A DNA stretch of 64,000 bases from Proteus faecis (lineage in GTDB: Bacteria; Pseudomonadota; Gammaproteobacteria; Enterobacterales; Enterobacteriaceae), in assembly GCF_003144395.1 (NCBI RefSeq), contig NZ_PENZ01000034.1, positions 558,001 to 622,000 on the forward strand. Direction: 5' to 3'. Below are positions 36,344 through 45,710 of this stretch, one piece after another. A program made the translations under genes and the position numbers. The notes below the pieces were generated by a model. It was not told the origin of the DNA and searched no databases. It saw nothing but the letters and a program-made list of their open reading frames with translations. Position 1 is the stretch's first letter. Each line of letters opens with the position of its first letter.

Positions 36344-37909
36344 ATGAAAGCAAAATTATTATCATTATTCGTTGTGGGTGCCCTTTCCGTACCGGCATTT
36401 GCAGCCACACCTGCTAATACATTAATTGTGGTACAAGGGCTTGATGATATTGTCAGCCTTGATCCTGCTGAAAGTAATGAACTATCCAGTATTCAAACTG
36501 TACCCAGTTTATATCAACGTATTGTTCAACCTAATCGTGATAATCCAGAAATTAATGAACCTATTTTAGTTGAAAGTTGGCAAGCAAATCCTGAACAAAA
36601 AACAATCGTATTTAAAATTAAACCTGATGCAAAATTTGCTTCAGGTAACGCTGTACGTCCTGAAGATATTATCTTCTCTTATCAGCGTGCGATCACCATG
36701 AATAAATCACCAGCCTTTATTCTAAATGTCTTGGGTTGGAAAGCTGATAACATTAATTCGTTACTGAAAAAAATCAGTGACAAAGAATTAGAAGTACGCT
36801 GGACTGCCGATGTCAGCCCTGATGTTGTGCTCAATATTCTTTCAACACCAATTGCTTCTATCGTTGATGAAAAGCTAGTTTCCGCTCATGTTAAAAATAA
36901 TGATTTTGGTAATAGCTGGCTGAAAATGAACTCAGCAGGAAGTGGCGCATACAAAATGCGTGCTTATCAACCACGTCAAGCCATTGTGTTAGAAGCTAAC
37001 CCTCTATCACCAACTGGTGCGCCTAAAATGGCGAATATTATTATTAAGAACGTGCCCGATCCGGCATCACGTCGCTTATTAATTGAAAAAGGTGATGCAG
37101 ATATTGCACGTGAACTCGGCACTGACCAAACTGCCGCGTTAGCAGGCAAAGCAGGGATAAAAATATTAGATATCCCTTCAGCAGAGCAAGTGTATATGGC
37201 GTTTAATACTGCCAGTGGAAATCCAGCACTGAGTAACCCTGCATTTTGGGAAGCCTCTCGTTATTTAATTGACTACAAAGGTATTACTGAAGATTTAATG
37301 CGTGGTCAGTATTTTATTCACCAAAGTTTCTTACCTGTGGGTTTACCCGGCGCATTAAAAGATAACCCATTCACTTTTGATCCCAAAAAAGCTAAAGAAA
37401 TTTTAGCCAAAGCAGGGATCACTAATGCACGCTTTACATTGGATGTAGAAAATAAAGTCCCTTACATCACTGTGGCGCAATCCATTCAAGCAAGCTTTGC
37501 TCAAGCAGGTGTACAAGTGGATTTATTACCGGCGGCAGGTAGCCAAGTATATAGCCGTGTGCGCGCTAAACAGCATCAAGCAGCAATTCGCTTTTGGATC
37601 CCTGATTATTTTGATGCTCACTCAAATGCCAGTGCCTTTGCTTATAATGACGGACAATCCAATACGGTTGCTTGGTTAAATGGCTGGAATATTCCTGAAT
37701 TAAGTCAGCAAACATTGACCGCACTTAATGAAGCGGACAAAACAAAACGTCAATCGCTCTATACTGAAATGCAAAAAGAATTACAACGTAGCTCACCTTA
37801 TGTATTTATCGATCAAGGTAAAAACCAAATCGTCATGCGTGATAACGTCAAAGGTTATGCTCAAGGCCTAAATGCAGATATGGTCTATTATGACAAAGTA
37901 ACTAAGTAA
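36344..37909 (+). CDS. ABC transporter substrate-binding protein (peptide/nickel class)
   Basis: A 521-residue SBP_bac_5 protein with a signal peptide MKAKLLSLFVVGALSVPAFA. It contains the family pattern D-I-V-S-L-D-P-A-E-S and the N-x-P-x-x-S-R-R-L-L-I-E-K-G-D-A-D segment. It is not close to OppA, DppA or NikA of E. coli, so the ligand (peptide, nickel chelate or other) is unknown. First gene of a five-gene importer; a strong hairpin follows it. Good ribosome binding site AGGGAGCGTCTC. Divergent from nirB. Confidence 0.85.
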   Translation: MKAKLLSLFVVGALSVPAFAATPANTLIVVQGLDDIVSLDPAESNELSSIQTVPSLYQRIVQPNRDNPEINEPILVESWQANPEQKTIVFKIKPDAKFASGNAVRPEDIIFSYQRAITMNKSPAFILNVLGWKADNINSLLKKISDKELEVRWTADVSPDVVLNILSTPIASIVDEKLVSAHVKNNDFGNSWLKMNSAGSGAYKMRAYQPRQAIVLEANPLSPTGAPKMANIIIKNVPDPASRRLLIEKGDADIARELGTDQTAALAGKAGIKILDIPSAEQVYMAFNTASGNPALSNPAFWEASRYLIDYKGITEDLMRGQYFIHQSFLPVGLPGALKDNPFTFDPKKAKEILAKAGITNARFTLDVENKVPYITVAQSIQASFAQAGVQVDLLPAAGSQVYSRVRAKQHQAAIRFWIPDYFDAHSNASAFAYNDGQSNTVAWLNGWNIPELSQQTLTALNEADKTKRQSLYTEMQKELQRSSPYVFIDQGKNQIVMRDNVKGYAQGLNADMVYYDKVTK

Positions 37910-37923
37910 TATTTTGTTCTGAA

Positions 37924-37962
37924 ACCATCCACAGTCATGTTACTGTGGATGGTCTATTTTTT
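37924..37962 (+). terminator. Attenuating hairpin after the substrate-binding gene
   Basis: A 12-bp perfect stem ACCATCCACAGT/ACTGTGGATGGT (37924-37935 with 37942-37953), then CTATTTTTT. It stands before the permease genes, so it would lower their transcription. Confidence 0.85.
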
Positions 37963-37986
37963 GCCATTTCACTAGGCTATTGCTGT

Positions 37987-39029
37987 ATGAATACTGCTAT
38001 GACGTTACCTTTTCGTCTAAAAAGTCAGTTAATTACCTTTGCTCAAGGAATATTGACACTGGTGCTGACTCTTTTAGGGCTTCTTGTCATCACTTTTACA
38101 CTTTCTGCACTTTCACCTGTCGATCCTGTCTTACAAATTGTTGGTGATCACGCAAGTCTTGAAACCTATAACCAAGTCAAACATGAATTAGGGCTAGATT
38201 TACCTATCTACATGCAGTTTTTTCACTATGTGGAAGCACTGCTACAGGGGCATTTAGGCACAGCAACATCAACAGGCCAGCCAGTGCTTGATGATTTGTT
38301 AGCAACGTTCCCCGCCACATTAGAATTAGCAACCGTTGCATTACTGATTGGTGCCAGCCTTGGTATTTTATTCGGCGTTTTATGTGCACGATTTGTAGGA
38401 ACACCTCTCGATTTTATTTTGCGAATTCTAACGTTATTAGGTAGTTCAGTTCCTATTTTCTGGTTAGGTTTGATTTTGCTATTGATCTTCTATGCCACAT
38501 TACAATGGACGGCAGGCCCCGGACGATTAGACGATATCTATCAATTCACCATAGAGCCCATAACTGGTTTTGCATTAATTGATACATTATTAGCTGGCGA
38601 TAACGATGCTTTTTTTAATGCGTTATCACACCTTATTTTGCCTGTTTCTCTATTAGCTTATTTTGCCCTTGCTTCTATCACTCGCTTAACTCGTTCAGCC
38701 TGCTTAAACGAAATGAGTAAAGAGTATGTCACACTAGCGAGAGCAAAAGGCATTGTGAGTTGCGTATTCTTTTTTATCACGTATTGCCTAATATTCGGGG
38801 GGTCTTAATGACCATTATCGCCCTCTCTTATACTGGCATGTTAGAAGGTGCCGTATTGACAGAAACGGTCTTTTCTTGGCCGGGAATTGGTCGATATCTT
38901 ACAACAGCACTTTTTGCAGGTGATACCACAGCTATTATGGGCGGTACCTTAATTATCGGTTTATGCTTTGTCTTTATTAATAATATGACCGATATCGTTA
39001 TTCGTTTGACTGATCCGAGGCTCCGCTAA
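37987..39029 (+). pseudogene. ABC permease (DppB/NikB class), frameshifted
   Basis: The first ~255 codons encode an inner-membrane permease of the BPD_transp_1 family and run to Y-V-T-L-A-R-A-K-G. There the frame shifts near 38755 and the first frame ends at 38808 with unrelated residues. The rest of the protein continues in the -1 frame from about 38757: R-I-L-F-Y-H-V-L-P-N-I-R-G-V and on to the normal C-terminus at 39029. One missing base (most simply a G after GGCATT) restores a permease of about 347 residues. The break is inside the EAA loop that contacts the ATPase, so the product should be inactive unless the shift is a sequencing error or is bypassed. Start taken as the ATG at 37987, because the earlier one at 37945 lies in the terminator hairpin. 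Confidence 0.85.
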
Positions 39030-39859
39030 TGACATCTTCATTTTTAAGAAAAATAGCGCGTTCGCCTTCTGCCTTTATCGGTTTATCGTTGCTTATTTTA
39101 CTGTTAATTATTGCTATTTTTGCACCTTGGCTAGCCCCTTATGATCCAAATTGGCAACATGCAGCCCAACGCTTGTTAGCTCCCAATGCTGAACATTGGT
39201 TAGGCACAGATAATTATGGACGCGATATTCTTTCTCGTCTTATCTATGGTACCCGCCCAATGCTAGGTTTAGTCGGCTTGGTGGCGCTGATTACGCTACC
39301 TTTAGGATTATTGATTGGTATTTTATCTGGATATTATGGCGGTTGGACTGAACGTATTTTAATGCGCGTCACCGATATTGTGATGTCAATGCCTTCTCTT
39401 ATTCTCGCTTTTGCCTTTGTTGCAATGTTAGGCCCTGGTCTGCTAAATGGTGCATTAGCGCTGGCTTTAACTGCATGGCCTGCTTATGCACGACAATCAC
39501 GCAGTGAAATTCAACATTTACGCAATAGTGATTATCTTGCAGCAGCCGAAATGATGGGGATTAAAGGTATCAGGCTGTTATGGGGACATATTTTACCGCT
39601 ATGTTTACCTTCAGCCATTGTCCGTTTAGCGCTGAATTTAGCGGTGATTATTCTCGCAGCAGCAGGATTAGGCTTTCTTGGATTGGGTGCTCGCCCACCG
39701 ATGGCGGAATGGGGAGCAATGATAGCAGAAGGTATGCCTGTTATTTTTGATCAATGGTGGGTTGCCGCTATTCCAGGTACAGCGATTTTAATCAGCAGTC
39801 TGGCATTTAATTTATTGGGTGATGGATTACGCGACGTACTGGGAGATACCCATGAATAA
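39029..39859 (+). CDS. ABC permease (DppC/NikC class)
   Basis: A 276-residue inner-membrane permease with the OppC-type start (ARSPSAFIGLSLLILLLIIAIFAPWLAPYDP), then H-W-L-G-T-D-N-Y-G-R-D-I-L-S-R, about six helices and an intact EAA loop (SDYLAAAEMMGIKGIRLLWGHILP). Its ATG overlaps the last base of the preceding stop codon, so it is translationally coupled. Partner of the broken permease upstream. Confidence 0.9.
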   Translation: MTSSFLRKIARSPSAFIGLSLLILLLIIAIFAPWLAPYDPNWQHAAQRLLAPNAEHWLGTDNYGRDILSRLIYGTRPMLGLVGLVALITLPLGLLIGILSGYYGGWTERILMRVTDIVMSMPSLILAFAFVAMLGPGLLNGALALALTAWPAYARQSRSEIQHLRNSDYLAAAEMMGIKGIRLLWGHILPLCLPSAIVRLALNLAVIILAAAGLGFLGLGARPPMAEWGAMIAEGMPVIFDQWWVAAIPGTAILISSLAFNLLGDGLRDVLGDTHE

Positions 39860-40688
39860 AACACCATTAATTGAGGTAAATAACCTCTGTATCGATTTTC
39901 CAAAAGCAAGAGTTGTCAATAATGTCTCTTTCTCTTTAGGTCAAGAGCGTTTGGCAGTTGTTGGCGAATCAGGTTCAGGCAAATCAATGACCGCACGTGC
40001 ATTAATGGGCTTAGTTCGTCAGCCGGGAAAAGTCAGTGCAGATAAACTAAATTTGCAGGGAAATAATTTATTGAATTTCTCATCTCGCCAATGGAATAAC
40101 ATCCGAGGTAATACGATTTCAATGGTATTACAAGATCCTCGTTATGCCTTAAATCCGGTAAAAACCATTTATCAGCAAGTAGAAGAAACCGTAAAACAGC
40201 ATCAAAAACTTTCGCGCCAAGATAGACGCCAACTTATCATCGATACACTACTGTCTGTCGGTTTACCTGAACAGAATATTTATCGCTATCCCGGTGAATT
40301 ATCAGGTGGTATGGGGCAACGAGCAATGATAGCTATTGCGCTAATCAATAACCCTACTATTTTAATTGCCGATGAACCGACATCAGCACTTGATGCTCAG
40401 TTACGTCATCAAATTCTTGAACTGATCACCATACAATGTGAGCAACGCAACATGGGCTTATTGTTAATTAGCCATGATTTGCCCCTTGTTGCCGAATATT
40501 GCGAACGTGTCATGGTGATGTACCAAGGCGAACAAGTTGACGAACTCAATGCTAAAGCGCTACCGACTGCCACACACCCTTATACTCGTACTCTTTGGAC
40601 ATGCAGACCTAATGCAAGCACTTATGGCACGCAATTGCCTGTATTAGATAGAACGCTTAATTTCAAGGAGCTGAATCATGCTAATTGA
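39852..40688 (+). CDS. ABC transporter ATP-binding protein (DppD/NikD class)
   Basis: A 278-residue ABC ATPase: Walker A G-E-S-G-S-G-K-S-M, signature L-S-G-G-M-G-Q-R and Walker B I-L-I-A-D-E-P-T. It is shorter than OppD and lacks the full cysteine-rich C-terminal domain, as in NikD. The ATG at 39852 overlaps the end of the permease gene by 8 bases and is preferred over the in-frame start at 39819. Confidence 0.9.
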   Translation: MNKTPLIEVNNLCIDFPKARVVNNVSFSLGQERLAVVGESGSGKSMTARALMGLVRQPGKVSADKLNLQGNNLLNFSSRQWNNIRGNTISMVLQDPRYALNPVKTIYQQVEETVKQHQKLSRQDRRQLIIDTLLSVGLPEQNIYRYPGELSGGMGQRAMIAIALINNPTILIADEPTSALDAQLRHQILELITIQCEQRNMGLLLISHDLPLVAEYCERVMVMYQGEQVDELNAKALPTATHPYTRTLWTCRPNASTYGTQLPVLDRTLNFKELNHAN

Positions 40689-41391
40689 TCTTCATGATTT
40701 ACATGTTCAATTTGAACAAGGTAAACAAGCAAAACACGTTGTAAAAGGGATCAACCTACATGTTCAACAAGGTGAAACTTTCAGCTTAATAGGTCGTTCT
40801 GGTTGCGGAAAATCGACTATTTTACGAGTGATTGCAGGATTATTGCCTCATTGGCAAGGTGCTATATCCCTTTTAGGTCAAACAATTAAACCTCAACAAC
40901 ATTTTCAAGGGACATTACGTCGTAATATACAAATGGTGTTTCAAGATCCCTATGCCTCTTTACATCCTCAGCACCGTATTGAGCGTGCGTTCTCTGAGCC
41001 TTTAAAGATCCATCAAATGCCTTTTGATAAAGATACGATTGAACAAGCATTAGCCCAAGTTGGTTTGCCCGGGGATGTGGCAAGTCGTTATCCTCATCAA
41101 CTTTCTGGTGGGCAACGTCAACGTGTCGCCATTGCAAGAGCCCTGTTATTACAACCTCAATTATTACTTTTAGACGAGCCAACTTCAGCGCTAGATATGT
41201 CAGTACAAGCCGAGATCTTAAATCTGCTTAACACGCTGAAAAAAGAGCATAATATGACATACTTATTAGTCAGCCATGATGCCGATGTGATTGCACATAT
41301 GTCGGATAGAGCTGCATTAATGGAAAATGGTGAACTAACACAACATTATGATCGGGATGCGTTATCAAAGGGAATACACCGTCTCGATTGA
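40678..41391 (+). CDS. ABC transporter ATP-binding protein (DppF/NikE class)
   Basis: A 237-residue ABC ATPase: Walker A G-R-S-G-C-G-K-S-T, signature L-S-G-G-Q-R-Q-R and Walker B L-L-L-D-E-P-T. It is short and without the C-terminal extension of OppF, as in NikE. Overlaps the previous gene by 11 bases. Last gene of the operon; a terminator follows at 41424. Confidence 0.9.
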   Translation: MLIDLHDLHVQFEQGKQAKHVVKGINLHVQQGETFSLIGRSGCGKSTILRVIAGLLPHWQGAISLLGQTIKPQQHFQGTLRRNIQMVFQDPYASLHPQHRIERAFSEPLKIHQMPFDKDTIEQALAQVGLPGDVASRYPHQLSGGQRQRVAIARALLLQPQLLLLDEPTSALDMSVQAEILNLLNTLKKEHNMTYLLVSHDADVIAHMSDRAALMENGELTQHYDRDALSKGIHRLD

Positions 41392-41423
41392 GATAAAAGA
41401 GAATAAATAAAAAGAAAGATCCA

Positions 41424-41456
41424 AGCAGTATTAGGTTATTAATACTGCTCTTTTTC
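41424..41456 (+). terminator. Terminator of the second ABC importer operon
   Basis: AGCAGTATTA (41424-41433) pairs with TAATACTGCT (41440-41449), then CTTTTTC. Confidence 0.85.
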
Positions 41457-41473
41457 ATTGTTCTACACTGTGT

Positions 41474-42118
41474 TTAAACTAATAAGCCAGGAAAAATAGA
41501 ACGTAATCCGGTCACAATAAATTCAATACCTAACGACATTAATAATAAGCCCATTATACGAGTCACCACATTAATGCCCGTTTGCCCTAAATATTTTACT
41601 AATAGTGTTGCGCTGCGAAACAGCAACCAACAGCAAAAGGCAAAAAAGATACTGGTTGCGGCTAATCCTATAAAATTAGTAAGACCTTCCCAGCGAGAGC
41701 TCCACACAATACAAGAACTGATTGCCCCGGGTCCCGCCATTAATGGTAATGCTAAAGGCACAACAGCAACGCTATTACGTACTGCGGATTCGTTTCTTTC
41801 TTGATTATTTTGTTTATCTTCCCCTAAACGCCCATTTATCATCGTCATTGCAATGGTAACAATCAGCATCCCACCTGCTATACGAAACGAGTCGATAGAA
41901 ATACCAAAAATACTCAGTATAGAATCACCAATTAACAGAGAGGAAACTAAAATAATTGCAACGGAGCCATTCGCAATTAAGTTTGTTTTATTGCGCCCTG
42001 CATCAGTTTGATAACTCGTCATACTGATAAAAACAGGCAAAATACCAATTGGATTTACAATCGCAAAAAGACCGACAAAAAATTTAATATAACCGGATAA
42101 ATCCAGCAATGACCCCAT
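41474..42118 (-). CDS. ychE: MarC-family inner-membrane protein YchE
   Basis: A 214-residue membrane protein with about six helices, of the MarC/YchE family. It shows F-A-I-V-N-P-I-G-I-L-P-V-F near the N-terminus and P-L-A-L-P-L-M-A-G-P-G-A-I at mid-protein. Function is unknown. In E. coli ychE also lies beside adhE, on the opp side, which supports the name. AAGGGG ribosome binding site. Confidence 0.9.
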   Translation of the reverse strand: MGSLLDLSGYIKFFVGLFAIVNPIGILPVFISMTSYQTDAGRNKTNLIANGSVAIILVSSLLIGDSILSIFGISIDSFRIAGGMLIVTIAMTMINGRLGEDKQNNQERNESAVRNSVAVVPLALPLMAGPGAISSCIVWSSRWEGLTNFIGLAATSIFFAFCCWLLFRSATLLVKYLGQTGINVVTRIMGLLLMSLGIEFIVTGLRSIFPGLLV

Positions 42119-42336
42119 GAAAAGCCCCTTCTTGGCTAATAAACATGCGAATTATCTATAAAAGATAGATTAACTCTAAAAAATGCGCGTTACTTTAAAT
42201 CAATAAACCAGTTAATTCTATTAGTTAACAAGTTTTTACCTAAAATATTCTATTGTAAACTGATTAAAACCTAGTGGTTTAATTTTATATCGAAATCGAG
42301 TGTACGACAAAAAAATCGTTGAAGATTTATTACATA

Positions 42337-42351
42337 TAAGAATCATTCTCA
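42337..42351. promoter_or_regulatory. Fur-like box
   Basis: TAAGAATCATTCTCA is close to the 7-1-7 Fur core (TGATAATNATTATCA, either strand). It is about 280 bases before adhE and 220 bases before ychE, so its target is unclear. Confidence 0.4.
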
Positions 42352-42388
42352 TAAAAAGTCATGCTGAAAGGTGTCAGCTTGCTAATTT

Positions 42389-42404
42389 TGTGACATATAT
42401 CACG
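42389..42404. promoter_or_regulatory. CRP-like site upstream of adhE
   Basis: TGTGA-CATATA-TCACG, one mismatch from the CRP consensus TGTGA-N6-TCACA. Confidence 0.65.
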
Positions 42405-42631
42405 TTAATTAATTAGAAAGATGGTAAGCTGTTATCATTCAGAAAAAGAGGGTTACTTCGAAAATACATTTGCCTTGGTTATTGTTTTTTTTAAGTTTTT
42501 TAAGCAAATTATACTCTCTAATAATTATTATTGAATTGAGCACATTATTATCTTTCTAAGCTATTCTTATTAATTATGATGAAAACAGCTAATTTGCTTA
42601 AAAAATTTAACATTTTATCAGGAGTCTCTTT

Positions 42632-45298
42632 ATGTCTGTAACTAACGTTACTGAACTCAATGATTTGGTTGCTCGTGTAAAAAAAGCCCAACGTGAATTT
42701 GCTAATTTCTCTCAAGAACAAGTTGATGCTATTTTCCGTGCTGCTGCATTAGCTGCCGCTGATGCTCGTATCCCTCTTGCAAAATTGGCTGTCAAAGAGT
42801 CTGGTATGGGTATCGTTGAAGATAAAGTGATAAAAAACCACTTTGCTTCTGAGTATATCTACAATGCGTATAAAGACGAAAAAACCTGCGGGATCTTATC
42901 TGAAGACCTTACTTACGGCACAATAACCATTGCTGAACCTATTGGGATCATCTGTGGTATCGTACCAACAACTAACCCAACTTCTACTGCGATTTTTAAA
43001 GCACTAATTAGCTTAAAAACACGTAATGGTATTATCTTCTCTCCACACCCACGAGCAAAAGAAGCGACAAACCGTGCTGCTGAAATCGTATTAAATGCAG
43101 CTATCGCTGCAGGCGCACCAAAAGATATTATTGGTTGGATTGATGAGCCTTCTGTCGCCCTATCTAACGCATTGATGCACCATGATGATATTAACCTGAT
43201 TTTAGCAACAGGTGGTCCAGGCATGGTTAAAGCAGCGTATAGTTCGGGTAAACCTGCTATCGGTGTTGGTGCAGGTAATACTCCTGTTGTTATTGATGAC
43301 TCTGCTGATATCAAACGTGCAGTGGCTTCAATCTTAATGTCTAAAACTTTCGATAACGGCGTAATTTGTGCATCAGAGCAATCTGTTATCGTTGTTGACA
43401 GCATTTATAAACAAGTTCGTGAGCGTTTCTCAACTCACGGCGGTTACATGCTAACAGGTAAAGAATTAAAAGCTGTCCAAGATATCATCTTAAAAGACGG
43501 TAACTTAAACGCAGCTATTGTAGGTCAACCAGCAACAAGAATTGCTGAAATGGCCGGCATTGAAGTACCTGTCAATACCAAAATTTTAATTGGTGAAGTA
43601 AAAGAAACCACAGAAGCAGAACCATTTGCTCACGAGAAATTATCTCCACTATTAGCAATGTATCATGCTCAATCATTTGAAGATGCCGTGCTAAAAGCTG
43701 AAAAATTAGTTGAGATGGGGGGGATTGGTCACACTTCTTGCTTATATACAGACCAAGATAACTGTCCTGAACATGTTGCCTATTTCGGCGACAAGATGAA
43801 AACATCTCGTATTTTAATCAATACACCAGCATCTCAAGGTGGTATTGGTGACTTATACAACTTTAAACTTGCTCCTTCTCTAACATTAGGTTGTGGTTCA
43901 TGGGGTGGTAACTCCATTTCTGAAAACGTAGGGCCCAAACACCTTATCAACACTAAAACCGTGGCGAAAAGAGCAGAAAATATGTTGTGGCATAAACTTC
44001 CTAAATCTATTTACTTCCGCCGTGGTTGTTTACCTATCGCACTGGAAGAGATTGCGACAGATGGTAAAAAACGTGCCTTTATCGTGACCGATGGTTTCTT
44101 ATTCAACAATGGTTATGTTGATGAAGTAACTCGTGTACTGAAAAAATTTGGCGTTGAAACAGAAGTCTTCTTTGAAGTTGAAGCAGACCCAACATTAAGC
44201 GTTGTGCGCAAAGGCGCAGAACAGATGAATAGCTTTAAACCTGACGTAATCATCGCATTAGGTGGTGGTTCCCCGATGGATGCGGCGAAAATCATGTGGG
44301 TTATGTATGAACATCCAGAAACTCACTTCGAAGAATTAGCATTACGTTTCATGGATATCCGTAAACGTATTTACAAATTCCCGAAAATGGGTGTGAAAGC
44401 ACAAATGGTTGCTATCACAACAACATCAGGTACAGGCTCTGAAGTAACACCATTTGCCGTTGTAACTGATGATGAAACTGGTCAGAAATACCCATTAGCA
44501 GACTATGCATTAACACCTGATATGGCTATCGTTGATGCAAACCTTGTTATGAATATGCCTAAATCTCTATGTGCATTTGGTGGTTTAGACGCAGTGACTC
44601 ACGCATTAGAAGCCTACGTTTCTGTATTAGCGAACGAATATTCTGATGGACAAGCCCTGCAAGCATTAAAATTACTGAAAGAATATCTGCCTGCAAGTTA
44701 TCATGAAGGCGCGAAGAATCCAGTTGCTCGTGAACGTGTTCATAATGCAGCGACCATTGCGGGTATTGCTTTTGCTAACGCATTCTTGGGTGTTTGTCAC
44801 TCAATGGCGCATAAATTAGGCTCTGAATTCCATATTCCTCACGGTTTAGCTAATGCGTTATTAATTTCCAATGTTATTCGTTATAACGCTAATGACAACC
44901 CAACAAAACAGACTGCATTTAGCCAATACGACCGCCCACAAGCACGTCGTCGTTATGCAGAAATCGCTGACCATTTAGAGCTTTCAGCTCCGGGTGACCG
45001 TACTGCAGCTAAAATTGAGAAGTTATTAGCTTGGTTAGAAGAAATGAAATCTTCATTAGGAATTCCATCTTCTATTCGTGAAGCGGGTGTCCAAGAAAGT
45101 GATTTCTTAGCAAAAGTTGATAAATTGTCTGAAGATGCATTTGACGATCAGTGTACTGGAGCTAACCCTCGTTACCCACTGATCTCTGAACTAAAACAAC
45201 TGTTATTAGATTCTTACTACGGTCGTGAATTTAATGAGCATCCGGTTGTTGAAGTGAAACAAGAGACAAAGGCGACGAAAAAAAACAGTAAAAAATAA
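42632..45298 (+). CDS. adhE: Bifunctional acetaldehyde-CoA/alcohol dehydrogenase
   Basis: An 888-residue fermentation enzyme. The N-terminal ~440 residues are a CoA-acylating aldehyde dehydrogenase with catalytic cysteine in G-V-I-C-A-S-E-Q (about 247). The C-terminal half is an iron-dependent alcohol dehydrogenase with the NAD motif G-G-G-S-P-M-D-A-A-K and iron ligands in G-G-L-D-A-V-T-H-A-L-E-A and H-S-M-A-H-K-L-G-S-E-F-H-I-P-H-G. It converts acetyl-CoA to ethanol with two NADH and forms spirosomes. Length is typical (E. coli 891). Confidence 0.97.
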   Translation: MSVTNVTELNDLVARVKKAQREFANFSQEQVDAIFRAAALAAADARIPLAKLAVKESGMGIVEDKVIKNHFASEYIYNAYKDEKTCGILSEDLTYGTITIAEPIGIICGIVPTTNPTSTAIFKALISLKTRNGIIFSPHPRAKEATNRAAEIVLNAAIAAGAPKDIIGWIDEPSVALSNALMHHDDINLILATGGPGMVKAAYSSGKPAIGVGAGNTPVVIDDSADIKRAVASILMSKTFDNGVICASEQSVIVVDSIYKQVRERFSTHGGYMLTGKELKAVQDIILKDGNLNAAIVGQPATRIAEMAGIEVPVNTKILIGEVKETTEAEPFAHEKLSPLLAMYHAQSFEDAVLKAEKLVEMGGIGHTSCLYTDQDNCPEHVAYFGDKMKTSRILINTPASQGGIGDLYNFKLAPSLTLGCGSWGGNSISENVGPKHLINTKTVAKRAENMLWHKLPKSIYFRRGCLPIALEEIATDGKKRAFIVTDGFLFNNGYVDEVTRVLKKFGVETEVFFEVEADPTLSVVRKGAEQMNSFKPDVIIALGGGSPMDAAKIMWVMYEHPETHFEELALRFMDIRKRIYKFPKMGVKAQMVAITTTSGTGSEVTPFAVVTDDETGQKYPLADYALTPDMAIVDANLVMNMPKSLCAFGGLDAVTHALEAYVSVLANEYSDGQALQALKLLKEYLPASYHEGAKNPVARERVHNAATIAGIAFANAFLGVCHSMAHKLGSEFHIPHGLANALLISNVIRYNANDNPTKQTAFSQYDRPQARRRYAEIADHLELSAPGDRTAAKIEKLLAWLEEMKSSLGIPSSIREAGVQESDFLAKVDKLSEDAFDDQCTGANPRYPLISELKQLLLDSYYGREFNEHPVVEVKQETKATKKNSKK

Positions 45299-45357
45299 TC
45301 GAAACACGCTGTGTTAGTGTGATCCTCAATATTTCGGTTATTTATCCTTAAATAGAA

Positions 45358-45388
45358 AACCCAGCCCTACTACGGCTGGGTTTTTTTA
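45358..45388 (+). terminator. adhE terminator
   Basis: AACCCAGCC (45358-45366) pairs with GGCTGGGTT, then a run of T. Confidence 0.92.
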
Positions 45389-45602
45389 TGACTTCTCATT
45401 TGTAATTTGCTACTGGTTTCTGAGATTGAGGAGTAAGGCGTGATAAGTCACTATTTAGCCATAAATTATAGGTATTTATACTTAGCTTGTGGGTTTTCTT
45501 TTTACTATAAAAATAGTGTCTTCCTTTATCTATTCATAATTAGCTCTAGAAAAGACGCTGAACAACTTATCTCTCTAGCTATACCAATGCATTAGCACAT
45601 TA

Positions 45603-45710
45603 TAAAAAACGCCTTTGGGATGATTACAGGAGGCGTCAAACTCTCCCCTCTTTGATTAGTTAGTTTAATTATTTCACTCTTACCTTATGTCCTTCACAAA
45701 ATGACTATAA
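45603..45710 (-). ncRNA. Candidate small RNA between adhE and tdk
   Basis: On the minus strand ACGCCT and AGGCGT (45631-45636 with 45609-45614) close a stem-loop followed by a run of T (45603-45608), a terminator far from any minus-strand gene: tdk ends about 0.9 kb upstream and has its own terminator. A minus-strand TATAGT box at about 45702-45707 could start an RNA of about 95 bases. The body is purine-rich (AAGAGGGGAGAG, AAGGACATAAGG), and the -35 is poor. This is inferred from signals alone. Confidence 0.35.

Larger units (their letters stand above)
42119..42631. other. Upstream region of adhE and ychE
   Basis: A 513-base divergent region with no gene. It contains a near-consensus CRP site (42389-42404) and a Fur-like box (42337-42351). 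A long adhE leader is likely, as in E. coli. The adhE start has TCAGGAGTCTCTTT as ribosome binding site. Confidence 0.6.

Noticed and set aside
37945..37986. Earlier start of the broken ABC permease
   Set aside because: It lies in the terminator hairpin at 37924-37962.
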